DNA from: Flectobacillus sp.
GTDB lineage: Bacteria > Bacteroidota > Bacteroidia > Cytophagales > Spirosomataceae
Reading direction: 5' to 3'
Assembly: GCA_029865665.1 (NCBI GenBank)
Contig: JARXAV010000338.1
Coordinates: 1-7,333 of the forward strand
DNA length: 7,333 nt
Under the pieces are notes generated by a model, which saw only the letters and a list, made by a program, of their open reading frames with translations, searched no databases and was not told where the DNA came from. The translations under genes and the position numbers were made by a program. This document shows positions 1 to 6,635 of the stretch, piece by piece. Each line of letters begins with the position of its first letter. The first letter of the stretch is position 1.

Positions 1-192
1 AGGGATTTGCGTTTGTGGAGCGTAGCCCAAATAATCCCAAAACTCAAAGCCATTTTTCGCACCTTCCGATTTACAAGGAGCAACAATGTCAGCATCTTTT
101 GGAGCAATAAAAGGTATTTCCTTTTTGTCTTTTCCTTTGCAGGAGGCAAGAATAAGGAGCGAAAATATCAAATATACAAATTGGTTTTTCAT
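1..192 (-). CDS. Lipoprotein, N-terminal part only (runs off left edge)
   Basis: An open minus-strand frame begins with ATG at 192-190 and continues for 64 codons to the window edge without a stop. Residues 1-18 form a lipoprotein signal: basic K2, a hydrophobic core (FVYLIFSLLIL, residues 5-15) and the lipobox L15-A16-S17-C18. The protein should be exported by Sec, cleaved before C18 and acylated there. The visible mature part begins CKGKDKKEIPF and is lysine-rich, then contains a second Cys (C40) and an aromatic stretch around residues 49-57. It lacks a clear acidic cluster directly after the Cys, so it does not match the known Bacteroidota surface-export signal well. The gene lies 75 bases downstream of nadC on the same strand with no minus-strand terminator between them, so co-transcription is plausible. 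I do not recognise the family, and too little of the mature protein is visible to give a function. Confidence 0.8.
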   Translation of the reverse strand, partial: MKNQFVYLIFSLLILASCKGKDKKEIPFIAPKDADIVAPCKSEGAKNGFEFWDYLGYAPQTQIP

Positions 193-204
193 TGAAACTT
201 GTGT

Positions 205-234
205 GTTAGCCTTTACAAACTGGCTAACTTTTTT
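205..234 (+). repeat. Inverted repeat with T-run between nadC and the lipoprotein gene
   Basis: The 7-base arms GTTAGCC (205-211) and GGCTAAC (222-228) flank a 10-base loop, and T6 follows at 229-234. Read rightwards this resembles a weak intrinsic terminator, but no rightward gene precedes it. Read leftwards the T-run lies on the wrong side, so it would not end nadC transcripts, and the hairpin would sit 13 bases before the lipoprotein start. The arms share TTAGCC/GGCTAA with the outer stem of the palindrome at 6645-6672, so it may be a degenerate relative. Confidence 0.4.
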
Positions 235-267
235 ACATTATTTTTAAGGGTCAGTAATATAGAAAAA

Positions 268-1122
268 CTAATATGCCTTTAAACTTAAATCTAAACTAGC
301 TATATGGTGTGTCAAAGCTCCACAAGAGATATAATCGACACCACATTCTGCATATTCACGAATGGTCGTTTCGTTGATTCCACCTGAGGCTTCGGTCATG
401 AATTTACCGTCAATCATGGCTACTGCTTTGCGGAGGTTTTCAAAAGAGAAGTTATCCAACATGATGCGGTTTATTTGTCCAATCGCTAATACCTCTGCCA
501 ATTCTGCTAGGTTACGGACTTCAATTTCTATTTGTAAGTCTTTGCCTGTCGTTTTCAAATAGTCATTGGCTTGTGTGATGGCATTTTTGATACCACCAGC
601 ATAATCAACATGATTATCTTTAATCAAAATCATGTCATAAAGAGCATATCGGTGATTGACCGCTCCACCAATTTTGCACGCCCATTTTTCACAAATCCGG
701 AAATTTGGCGTGGTTTTACGAGTATCTAATAGTTTGGTGTTTGTCCCTTCTAACAATTTTACCAACGATGCCGTATAGGTGGCAATTCCCGACATACGTT
801 GCATACAGTTCAATACCAAGCGTTCTGCTTTAAGAATCGACTGAGACGAACCTGCAACGGTCAATACGATTTCGCCTTTTGTAATAAACGTTCCGTCTTC
901 TAGGAGTATATCTACTGCTAAATTGGGGTCAACTTCTGCAAAAATCAGCTTGGCTAATTCGACACCAGCCAAAATTCCTGTATCTTTTACCAATAATCTT
1001 GCTCGTCCTTGAGCATCGCTCGGAATGGTTGATAGGGAAGTATGGTCGCCGTCGCCAAGGTCTTCAGCAAGTGCAGTTTGAATAAAATGATGAATGTATG
1101 ACGGCTCTAAGTAGTTGAACAT
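268..1122 (-). CDS. nadC: Nicotinate-nucleotide pyrophosphorylase (carboxylating), i.e. quinolinate phosphoribosyltransferase
   Basis: NadC is a cytoplasmic enzyme of de novo NAD synthesis. It joins quinolinate and PRPP to give nicotinate mononucleotide, CO2 and pyrophosphate. The 284-residue length is normal for the family. The N-terminal domain carries EDLGDGDHTS (20-29). The barrel carries the family blocks LNCMQRMSGIAT (104-115), LLDTRKTTPNFR (131-142), GGAVNHRYALYDMILIKDNH (152-171), EIEV (199-202), IMLDNF (220-225), EASGGI (244-249) and DYISCGALTHH (263-273). By family comparison R135/K136, H157/R158 and K168 should contact substrate phosphates and carboxylates, and E201/D223 the ribose-metal site; all are present, so the enzyme looks intact. 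The start MFNYLEPSYI is preceded by A/T-rich sequence without an SD, and the TAG stop is at 270-268. The quinolinate-producing genes nadA and nadB are not in the window. Confidence 0.97.
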   Translation of the reverse strand: MFNYLEPSYIHHFIQTALAEDLGDGDHTSLSTIPSDAQGRARLLVKDTGILAGVELAKLIFAEVDPNLAVDILLEDGTFITKGEIVLTVAGSSQSILKAERLVLNCMQRMSGIATYTASLVKLLEGTNTKLLDTRKTTPNFRICEKWACKIGGAVNHRYALYDMILIKDNHVDYAGGIKNAITQANDYLKTTGKDLQIEIEVRNLAELAEVLAIGQINRIMLDNFSFENLRKAVAMIDGKFMTEASGGINETTIREYAECGVDYISCGALTHHIASLDLSLKAY

Positions 1123-1186
1123 AAAAAGGGTGTTTGAATAATGCTGAATCGTAATCAGAATTGTATAATTACTAACTTATCTCCCT

Positions 1187-1194
1187 CAAAAGTA
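1187..1194 (-). promoter_or_regulatory. Candidate nadC promoter -7 element
   Basis: On the minus strand this reads TACTTTTG, an exact match to the Bacteroidota -7 consensus TAnnTTTG. It would start transcription near 1180 and give a leader of about 58 bases before nadC. No TTTG is found at the expected -33 distance, so the call rests on the -7 element and its position. Confidence 0.4.
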
Positions 1195-1246
1195 AGACAT
1201 TTTCAAAAATCCTACCTACAGTCAGTCTTTAAATTTTACGTGGATG

Positions 1247-1278
1247 TTTGGTTTATTACCAGAAAAATTACAAATTTG
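1247..1278 (+). promoter_or_regulatory. Candidate promoter for the small exported protein (and possibly secDF)
   Basis: TTTG at 1247-1250, a 20-base spacer, and CAAATTTG at 1271-1278 match the Bacteroidota -33 TTTG / -7 TAnnTTTG pattern with one mismatch. Transcription would begin about 14 bases before the GTG at 1299, an unusually short leader. Its position in the 176-base gap opposite the nadC signal is sensible for divergent promoters. Confidence 0.35.
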
Positions 1279-1298
1279 TGAACAATAGTTAAATTTCT

Positions 1299-1664
1299 GT
1301 GCATAAAAACTCTCACATAGCTCGTACTTTCAGCACATTTTTGATGTGTTTGATGCTGATGTTTACCGTTTTTGGTAAGACATTTTCAGCATCACAACGT
1401 GTTAATGCAGGAGAAAAAAACGTAAAAACAACGCAAACGGACAAGCAAAAGCAAGATCCAAGAGCGTGTTCGGTAAGTGAATTGTCTGTGATGCAGGCAT
1501 CAACACCGATTTCGGTTGATTTTTCACCTGAATTTACGTTTACTCCACAGCTAATTTCATTTGTTGCTCCAACGCTTCATTCAGAAGTAGTAAAGGAAAC
1601 GATTTATCGTCTTTCTTTCCACGAAATTCTCTTCGAGCATTTCATCGCTACCAACGCCCCGTGA
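1299..1664 (+). CDS. Small exported protein of unknown function upstream of secDF; candidate secretion monitor
   Basis: The 121-residue protein starts at GTG. An in-frame TAA lies at 1290-1292, and the next start (ATG, residue 16) would fall inside the hydrophobic core, so GTG is preferred. Residues 1-31 look like a Sec signal: basic n-region (K3, R9), core FLMCLMLMFTVFG (14-26) and a possible cleavage around FSAS (29-32). Residues 33-55 are polar and lysine/threonine-rich, a likely flexible linker. Residues 70-121 are more hydrophobic and aromatic, ending with FHEILFEHFIATNAP. The last codons are AAC-GCC-CCG followed by TGA, so a C-terminal proline abuts the stop. No mature domain is recognised. 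Small size, signal peptide, proline-terminated C-terminus and position 165 bases before secDF resemble SecM/VemP-type arrest peptides; that role is inference. It could equally be an unrelated small periplasmic protein. Confidence 0.7.
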   Translation: MHKNSHIARTFSTFLMCLMLMFTVFGKTFSASQRVNAGEKNVKTTQTDKQKQDPRACSVSELSVMQASTPISVDFSPEFTFTPQLISFVAPTLHSEVVKETIYRLSFHEILFEHFIATNAP

Positions 1665-1703
1665 TTTTTTTCTTGTAGGTTTTGGCTTTATGCTTTAACC
1701 CTC

Positions 1704-1720
1704 TATCAGTTCAACTGATA
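1704..1720 (+). repeat. Short perfect hairpin in the secDF leader
   Basis: TATCAGT (1704-1710) and ACTGATA (1714-1720) form a perfect 7-base stem around the loop TCA. No T-run follows, so it is not an intrinsic terminator. It lies 40 bases after the stop of the small exported protein and 110 bases before secDF. The A/T-rich stem is weak. Confidence 0.35.
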
Positions 1721-1762
1721 ATATCTCCTTATGTTATTGTGAAATAGCATTAAGATTTTATT

Positions 1763-1786
1763 GCCTTTGCCCTTGTTGGCGGAGGT
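1763..1786 (+). promoter_or_regulatory. Predicted RNA hairpin burying GGAGG in the secDF leader
   Basis: Positions 1763-1771 (GCCTTTGCC) can pair with 1778-1786 (GGCGGAGGT) as a 9-base RNA stem including three G-U pairs and a 6-base loop. The right arm contains GGAGG (1781-1785), but this is 44 bases from the secDF ATG and precedes no other start, so it is probably not secDF's SD. It is the most stable structure I could find by eye in the 165-base gap and may be a regulatory leader element. Folding was done by eye only. Confidence 0.35.
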
Positions 1787-1797
1787 CTTACCTAGTT

Positions 1798-1826
1798 TAA
1801 TTTTCAATTTCATCTAATTTTCAATT
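1798..1826 (+). repeat. 12-base direct repeat immediately before the secDF start
   Basis: TAATTTTCAATT occurs at 1798-1809 and again at 1815-1826, 17 bases apart start to start. The second copy ends three bases before the secDF ATG. Bacteroidota genes often have A/T-rich unstructured start regions instead of an SD, so this may be a translation-initiation region or simply A/T-rich chance similarity. Confidence 0.45.
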
Positions 1827-1829
1827 ACA

Positions 1830-4799
1830 ATGCGTTACAAAGGTGCCATTATCTGGCTGACTGGTATCATCTCAGCCTTGTGTTTATTCTTTTTATCTTT
1901 CACATGGAAAGCAAATTCAGTTCGTGAAGAGGCGGTTAATTATGCAACCGTAAACGGTAAATTTGACCCAGCAAGAAAACTTCATTTTGTTGATTCATTG
2001 TGGAAACAACCTGTTTATTTAGGGTTTACGCTACAAGAAGTAACAACGTACAGCCTTCACAAAGGGTTGGACTTAGAAGGTGGTCTTCATGCTGTATTAG
2101 AAGTTTCTCCAGTAGAAATCTTACGTGCATTATCTGCAAAAAGTAATGATCCAAACTTCGAAAAAGCATTACAAGAAGCATCTAAGGCTCAGATAACTTC
2201 TACAAAGCCTTTCAATGATTTGTTCTTTGAAGCATTTGCTCGCATTGCTCCAAAACAACCATTGGCATCTATCTTCGCTAACTCGACTAACCGTGAGAAA
2301 TTAAATTCTCAGTCGAGCGATTCTCAAGTGAAGAAAGTAATCAACGACGAAATTGATGGTGCTGTTGACCGTGTTTACAAAACGATTCAAACTCGTATTG
2401 ATAAATTAGGAGTTGCTAACCCGAACATTCAACGTTTACCAGGTACAAACCGTATTCAAGTTGAATTACCAGGGGTTGATAATCCAGATCGTGCTAGAAA
2501 AATCTTAGCTCAAGCAGCGAAATTAGAATTTATTGAAGTAGCTGAAATTAACGAATGGGGACAAGGCTTAAACACATTAGGTGAATATTTGGCAGCAGAA
2601 GAAAAAGCATCTAAATCATCTTTATCTTCATTGTCAGCTCCAGCAGCAAGTACAGATACAACGAAAAAAGACGGTGATTTAGCAGGGAAATTAGCAGGAA
2701 CTGCGAAATCAACTACAAAAGATACTGCGAAGAAAGATACAAAAGATACAACAGCAGGTGCGGCTTTAACGAAATTGTTCTTGCCATTGGATAACCAAGG
2801 AAGAACTTGGGGTGTATTCCGTAAAGATACTGCTCGTGTAAATGAATTATTCCGTCGTCCAGAAGTACGTATGATGTTCCCAGCAAACATCACATTCCAC
2901 TGGTATGCGATTGGTATTCCTGCTAAAAACGGAGACGAAATCATTCAATTAGAAGCATTAAGACAAATTGAAGGACAAGTAGCTCCATTGACAGGTGAAG
3001 TAATTACAGATGCTGCTCAGGATTTTGATCAAAATGGTCGTCCAGAAGTGACAATGGCAATGAACGGAACAGGTGCTAGAATCTGGAAAAATATGACTGC
3101 TGCAAACGTTGGAAAACGTATTGCAATTGTATTGGATGGATATGTTTATTCTGCACCAAACATCAATGGTGAAATTGCAGGTGGTCGTTCTTCTATCTCA
3201 GGTTCATTTACAGTTGAGCAAGCAAAAGATTTAGCAAACGTATTGAAATCAGGTAAATTATCTGCTCCAACTCGTATTGTGGAAGATGCTTTCGTTGGTC
3301 CATCATTAGGTCAAGAAGCAATCAACCAAGGCTATATGTCAATGTTATTAGGTTTATTGTTAGTAGTAGTCTTTATGATTGGATACTATGGTAATCCAGG
3401 TTGGATGGCAAATGCTGCCCTTTTGTTCAACGTATTCTTTATTGCAGGGGTATTAGTTCAAATGCAAGCGGTATTGACATTACCAGGTATTGCTGGGGTT
3501 GTATTAACATTGGGTATGGCGGTCGATGCCAACGTATTGATTAACGAACGTATCCGTGAAGAATTACACAAAGGAATGGGCTTATTGGAAGCAATCAAAA
3601 TTGGTTATGAAAAAGCCCTTTCTGCGATTATTGATGGTAACGTTACAACAATCTTGATTGGTATTATCTTGATTATCTTCGGTTCTGGTTCTGTAAAAGG
3701 TTTCGGTGTTACGCTTTGTATTGGTTTGGTTACTTCGGTATTCACATCGGTATATGTGTCGCACATCTTTGTTGACTGGATGGCGAAACGTGCTATTGCA
3801 GCAGGAAAAGAGAAATCAGTAACGTTTGAAACATTTATCTCGAAAGATTTATTCAAGAATTCAAACTTTGACTTTATCGGAAAACGTAAATATTCATATA
3901 TTTTCTCTTGGGGTTTAATCGCTCTTGGTGCAATTGTATTGACAATCCAAGGTGGTTTCAACTTAGGTGTTGACTTCAAAGGTGGTCGTTCGTATGTAGT
4001 TGAGTTTGCAAAAACAACCGATGCTGCAACCGTGAAGGATGCCTTGAAAGATTCATTCGGTGGAAAAGGTGTTGAAGTAAAAACATTCAACGGAGATAAA
4101 ATGAAAGTGACTACATCTTACTTAGTTGAAGATGAAAGTACACAAGCTAACCAAACGGTTCGTAAAGCATTAGAGTCAGGTTTATCTAAATTAGCAGATG
4201 CGAAACCAGTGATTCAGTCAGAATCGAAAGTAGGAGCAACCATTGCCGATGATATTTTGACGCAATCATTCTTATCAATTGTCTATGCACTAATTGCAAT
4301 CTTTATCTATATCTTAATTCGTTTCCGTAAGTGGCAATATTCATTGGGTGGTATTATCGCCCTAGTTCACGATGCGTTAGTTGTATTAGGAATGGTTGGT
4401 ATTGCTCGTATCTTCGGATTAGAGTTAGAAGTTGACCAAGTATTTATTGCAGCGGTATTGACCGTAATTGGTTATTCAATTAACGATACCGTGGTAGTAT
4501 TTGACCGTATTCGTGAAGAAATCGGTTTAGATGCTGACTTAAACGATAAGGAGTTGATGATTAAAACAATCAACCAATCAATTAACCACACGATGAGCCG
4601 TACCGTAATGACAGCAACTACTGTATTCTTAGTAGTAACTGTGTTGTTGTTATTTGGTGGAGACGTATTAAGAGGTTTCTCTTTTGCGATGTTCATTGGG
4701 GTTGTGTTTGGTGCATATTCATCTATCTTCGTAGCAACGCCAATTGTAATTGACTTTGCAACAGGTAAAAAGAAGGCAGTAGAACCAGCAAAACAATAA
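1830..4799 (+). CDS. secDF: Fused protein translocase subunit SecDF
   Basis: SecDF sits in the inner membrane with SecYEG and uses the proton gradient to pull exported proteins outward after SecA-driven translocation. Here SecD and SecF are one 989-residue chain. SecD half: TM1 at 7-24, KGLDLEGG (78-85), a large P1 region, then TM2-TM6 over about 503-648 with GMAVDANVLINERIREE (562-578). SecF half: TM7 at about 689-706, NLGVDFKGG (711-719), the smaller P4 domain, then TM8-TM12 over about 812-975 with GYSINDTVVVFDRIREE (881-897) and SRT (923-925). By comparison with Thermus SecDF, D566, D886 and R924 should be the proton-pathway residues; all are present. P1 contains a Lys/Thr/Ala/Ser-rich insert at about 256-313. 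Start MRYKGAIIW puts TM1 at the N-terminus as expected, without an SD. The small exported protein upstream may belong to the same transcript. Confidence 0.97.
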   Translation: MRYKGAIIWLTGIISALCLFFLSFTWKANSVREEAVNYATVNGKFDPARKLHFVDSLWKQPVYLGFTLQEVTTYSLHKGLDLEGGLHAVLEVSPVEILRALSAKSNDPNFEKALQEASKAQITSTKPFNDLFFEAFARIAPKQPLASIFANSTNREKLNSQSSDSQVKKVINDEIDGAVDRVYKTIQTRIDKLGVANPNIQRLPGTNRIQVELPGVDNPDRARKILAQAAKLEFIEVAEINEWGQGLNTLGEYLAAEEKASKSSLSSLSAPAASTDTTKKDGDLAGKLAGTAKSTTKDTAKKDTKDTTAGAALTKLFLPLDNQGRTWGVFRKDTARVNELFRRPEVRMMFPANITFHWYAIGIPAKNGDEIIQLEALRQIEGQVAPLTGEVITDAAQDFDQNGRPEVTMAMNGTGARIWKNMTAANVGKRIAIVLDGYVYSAPNINGEIAGGRSSISGSFTVEQAKDLANVLKSGKLSAPTRIVEDAFVGPSLGQEAINQGYMSMLLGLLLVVVFMIGYYGNPGWMANAALLFNVFFIAGVLVQMQAVLTLPGIAGVVLTLGMAVDANVLINERIREELHKGMGLLEAIKIGYEKALSAIIDGNVTTILIGIILIIFGSGSVKGFGVTLCIGLVTSVFTSVYVSHIFVDWMAKRAIAAGKEKSVTFETFISKDLFKNSNFDFIGKRKYSYIFSWGLIALGAIVLTIQGGFNLGVDFKGGRSYVVEFAKTTDAATVKDALKDSFGGKGVEVKTFNGDKMKVTTSYLVEDESTQANQTVRKALESGLSKLADAKPVIQSESKVGATIADDILTQSFLSIVYALIAIFIYILIRFRKWQYSLGGIIALVHDALVVLGMVGIARIFGLELEVDQVFIAAVLTVIGYSINDTVVVFDRIREEIGLDADLNDKELMIKTINQSINHTMSRTVMTATTVFLVVTVLLLFGGDVLRGFSFAMFIGVVFGAYSSIFVATPIVIDFATGKKKAVEPAKQ

Positions 4800-4817
4800 T
4801 ATATTACTGAGTATGAC

Positions 4818-4853
4818 AGGGCGGGCGATTCAATAATCGCTCGTCCTTTTTTT
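4818..4853 (+). terminator. Intrinsic terminator of secDF
   Basis: A 13-base stem (4818-4830 with 4835-4847, two G-U pairs in the rightward RNA) closes the tetraloop CAAT and runs into seven T at 4847-4853. It begins 18 bases after the secDF stop. It separates secDF transcription from the permease gene, which therefore needs its own promoter. Confidence 0.92.
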
Positions 4854-4988
4854 ATGGGATTATAGGACGGTTTTGATTTTTGGATTATCTTGCAATAAGG
4901 AAAGTACAATGTATTGAGTATAAAGTACTAGAAATATTGGAACAACACAAAAAATTACATTTCATATACTAAAAAACAACAGATTATT

Positions 4989-6443
4989 ATGGCAAACATT
5001 TGGGCTAAAAAGTCGCTAACACAATTAATGGATGATGCCACCGCAGAGAAAGGTGGTCTAAAGCGAAGTCTTGGGCGAATGAATCTCTTGATGATGGGTA
5101 TCGGGGGAATTATTGGTGCGGGTATCTTCGCTCTTTCGGGTACTGCTGCTGCTAACTACGCAGGACCAGCGGTAACGTTCTCGTTCATTTTGGCAGGGGT
5201 TGCCTGTGCTTTTGCAGGCTTATGCTATGCCGAACTAGCGTCTATGATTCCAATTGCAGGTAGTGCTTATACGTATGCGTATGCAACAATGGGAGAATTT
5301 ATCGCTTGGATTATTGGTTGGGATTTAATCTTAGAATACCTTTTTGCTTGCTCAACCGTTGCTGTGGGTTGGAGTGGTTATATGATAAGTTTCTTGGATA
5401 AATTCTTAGGAATACAAATTCCTTCGTACTTAGCAGAAGCTCCAATTAAATACGATACCCTTACGGGTGACTGGACTTCAACAGGAGCATTTATTAACCT
5501 TCCTGCTGTATTGGTTATTGCTATCATCTCAGCTATTCTTTACCGTGGAGTACAAGCATCAGCGACTGTGAATAACGTGATTGTAGCGATCAAAATCACG
5601 GTGATTGCCTTGTTCATCTTGTTTGGTTTTAAATTTATCAACATGGATAACTTGACTCCATATATTCCTGATAACTCGGGCGTTTGGGGTAAATTCGGTT
5701 GGTCTGGTGTCTTCCGTGCTTCGGGAGTAATTTTCTTCTCATACATTGGTTTTGACTCCGTTTCAACTGCCGCTCAAGAAGCAAAGAATCCACAAAAAGA
5801 TATGCCATTCGCTATCTTAGGCTCGTTATTAATCTGTACGGTTATCTACATCATTTTCGCAACCGTAATGACGGGTATGGTAAGCTACAAAGACTTAAAC
5901 GTTTCAGCTCCAGTAGCAGTAGCAATCGACGCAGCAGGCGATTCATTAACATGGTTGAGTCCATTAGTTAAAATTGGTGCAATTGCAGGATTAAGTTCAG
6001 TAATCTTGATTATGGCATTGGCTCAATCTCGTATTTTCTTCACGATGTCTCACGATGGACTTCTTCCAAAATTCTTTGGTAAAGTTCACTCAAAATACAA
6101 AACTCCATACCTTTCTACGGTAGTAACAGGCGTAATGGCAGCCCTAATTGGTGGGGTATTCCCGATTGATTTATTAGGAGAATTAGTATCTATCGGTACG
6201 TTGTTCGCTTTTGCGGTTGTATGTTTGGGTGTATTATTCTTACGTTACAAACAACCAGAGTTAAAACGTCCGTTTAAAGCTCCTTTCTTCCCAGTAGTTC
6301 CTATCTTAGGCGTATTGAGTGCAGTAGGCGTAATGTCATTCTTACCAGGCGATACATGGATTCGTTTATTCGTATGGATGGCTTTAGGTTTATTGATTTA
6401 CTATTTCTACGGAAAGAAAAACAGTAAAGTTGGAAACGAATAA
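4989..6443 (+). CDS. APC-superfamily amino-acid permease, cationic amino-acid transporter-like
   Basis: This 484-residue inner-membrane protein has about 12 hydrophobic segments and is a secondary transporter of the amino acid-polyamine-organocation superfamily. A cytoplasmic N-terminus (KKSLTQLMDD, GGLKRSLGRMN) precedes TM1 with GIGGIIGAGIF (37-47), the unwound helix that binds the substrate carboxylate. TM2-TM3 carry CYAELASMIPIAGSAYTYAY (79-98). TM6 carries FFSYIGFDS (249-257), followed by QEAKNPQKDMP (263-273), and the loop after TM8 carries SRIFFTMSHDGLLPKFF (347-363). These fit the CAT/YfnA-like branch best. Exact substrate cannot be read from sequence. The gene stands alone between two terminators, so it is probably monocistronic; no convincing promoter was found in 4854-4988. 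The start MANIWAKK has no SD. The permease lacks the extra C-terminal membrane segments of the 14-TM eukaryotic CATs. Confidence 0.93.
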   Translation: MANIWAKKSLTQLMDDATAEKGGLKRSLGRMNLLMMGIGGIIGAGIFALSGTAAANYAGPAVTFSFILAGVACAFAGLCYAELASMIPIAGSAYTYAYATMGEFIAWIIGWDLILEYLFACSTVAVGWSGYMISFLDKFLGIQIPSYLAEAPIKYDTLTGDWTSTGAFINLPAVLVIAIISAILYRGVQASATVNNVIVAIKITVIALFILFGFKFINMDNLTPYIPDNSGVWGKFGWSGVFRASGVIFFSYIGFDSVSTAAQEAKNPQKDMPFAILGSLLICTVIYIIFATVMTGMVSYKDLNVSAPVAVAIDAAGDSLTWLSPLVKIGAIAGLSSVILIMALAQSRIFFTMSHDGLLPKFFGKVHSKYKTPYLSTVVTGVMAALIGGVFPIDLLGELVSIGTLFAFAVVCLGVLFLRYKQPELKRPFKAPFFPVVPILGVLSAVGVMSFLPGDTWIRLFVWMALGLLIYYFYGKKNSKVGNE

Positions 6444-6473
6444 GTACTGAAACATCAACGATATAAGCAGTAG

Positions 6474-6502
6474 AAGGATGCCCCATGGGGTATCCTTTTT
6501 TT
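6474..6502 (+). terminator. Intrinsic terminator of the permease gene
   Basis: AAGGATGCCC (6474-6483) pairs with GGGTATCCTT (6488-6497), including one G-U pair, around the loop CATG, and runs into seven T at 6496-6502. It starts 31 bases after the permease stop, as expected for a single-gene transcript end. Confidence 0.93.
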
Positions 6503-6503
6503 G

Positions 6504-6551
6504 TTTTTTCCCTTTAACAGGCGACTGAAGTCACCTGCTAAAGGGAAAAAA
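6504..6551. repeat. Long imperfect palindrome, copy A of a dispersed palindrome pair
   Basis: Two 22-base arms (6504-6525 and 6530-6551) flank the loop TGAA with only two mismatches. The core is GGCGAC-TGAA-GTCACC, extended outward by CCCTTT/AAAGGG and T6/A6. Both mismatches are C opposite A on the plus strand, so in leftward RNA they become G-U pairs and the whole stem can pair. It directly follows the permease terminator. The core matches the palindrome at 6645-6672 in opposite orientation, suggesting a REP-like family. Confidence 0.8.
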
Positions 6552-6635
6552 TCAATCAAGTTTTGAGTCGAAAGATTAATGTATTTATGAAAGTATCAAG
6601 GATATAATTTTCCATTTGGAATGTCTTTGAGGTTA

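Noticed and set aside
7..195. Plus-strand open frame of 62 codons at the left edge
   Set aside because: It is antisense to the lipoprotein N-terminus, whose signal peptide and lipobox are far better evidence of coding.
1665..1671. T7 directly after the stop of the small exported protein, as a terminator
   Set aside because: No stable hairpin precedes it; the sequence just upstream forms only a 3-base stem.
1704..1720. Hairpin TATCAGT/ACTGATA as an intrinsic terminator before secDF
   Set aside because: The stem is A/T-rich and is followed by ATATCTCC, not a T-run.
1781..1785. GGAGG as the Shine-Dalgarno of secDF or of another small gene
   Set aside because: It is 44 bases from the secDF ATG and no start codon with a usable frame lies 5-12 bases downstream.
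2510..4909. Several minus-strand frames (2510-2944, 3582-3764, 3605-4090, 4472-4909) opposite secDF
   Set aside because: They are shadows of a strongly supported membrane-protein gene and their translations show no coherent domains.
4936..4963. ATTG ... TACATTTC as the permease promoter
   Set aside because: Each element has a mismatch and the spacer of 16 bases is short for the Bacteroidota pattern; too weak to list.
4989..6443. Assigning the permease to a specific amino acid (arginine, lysine or other)
   Set aside because: The motifs fix the APC superfamily and suggest the CAT branch, but substrate cannot be read from them and no metabolic neighbour helps.
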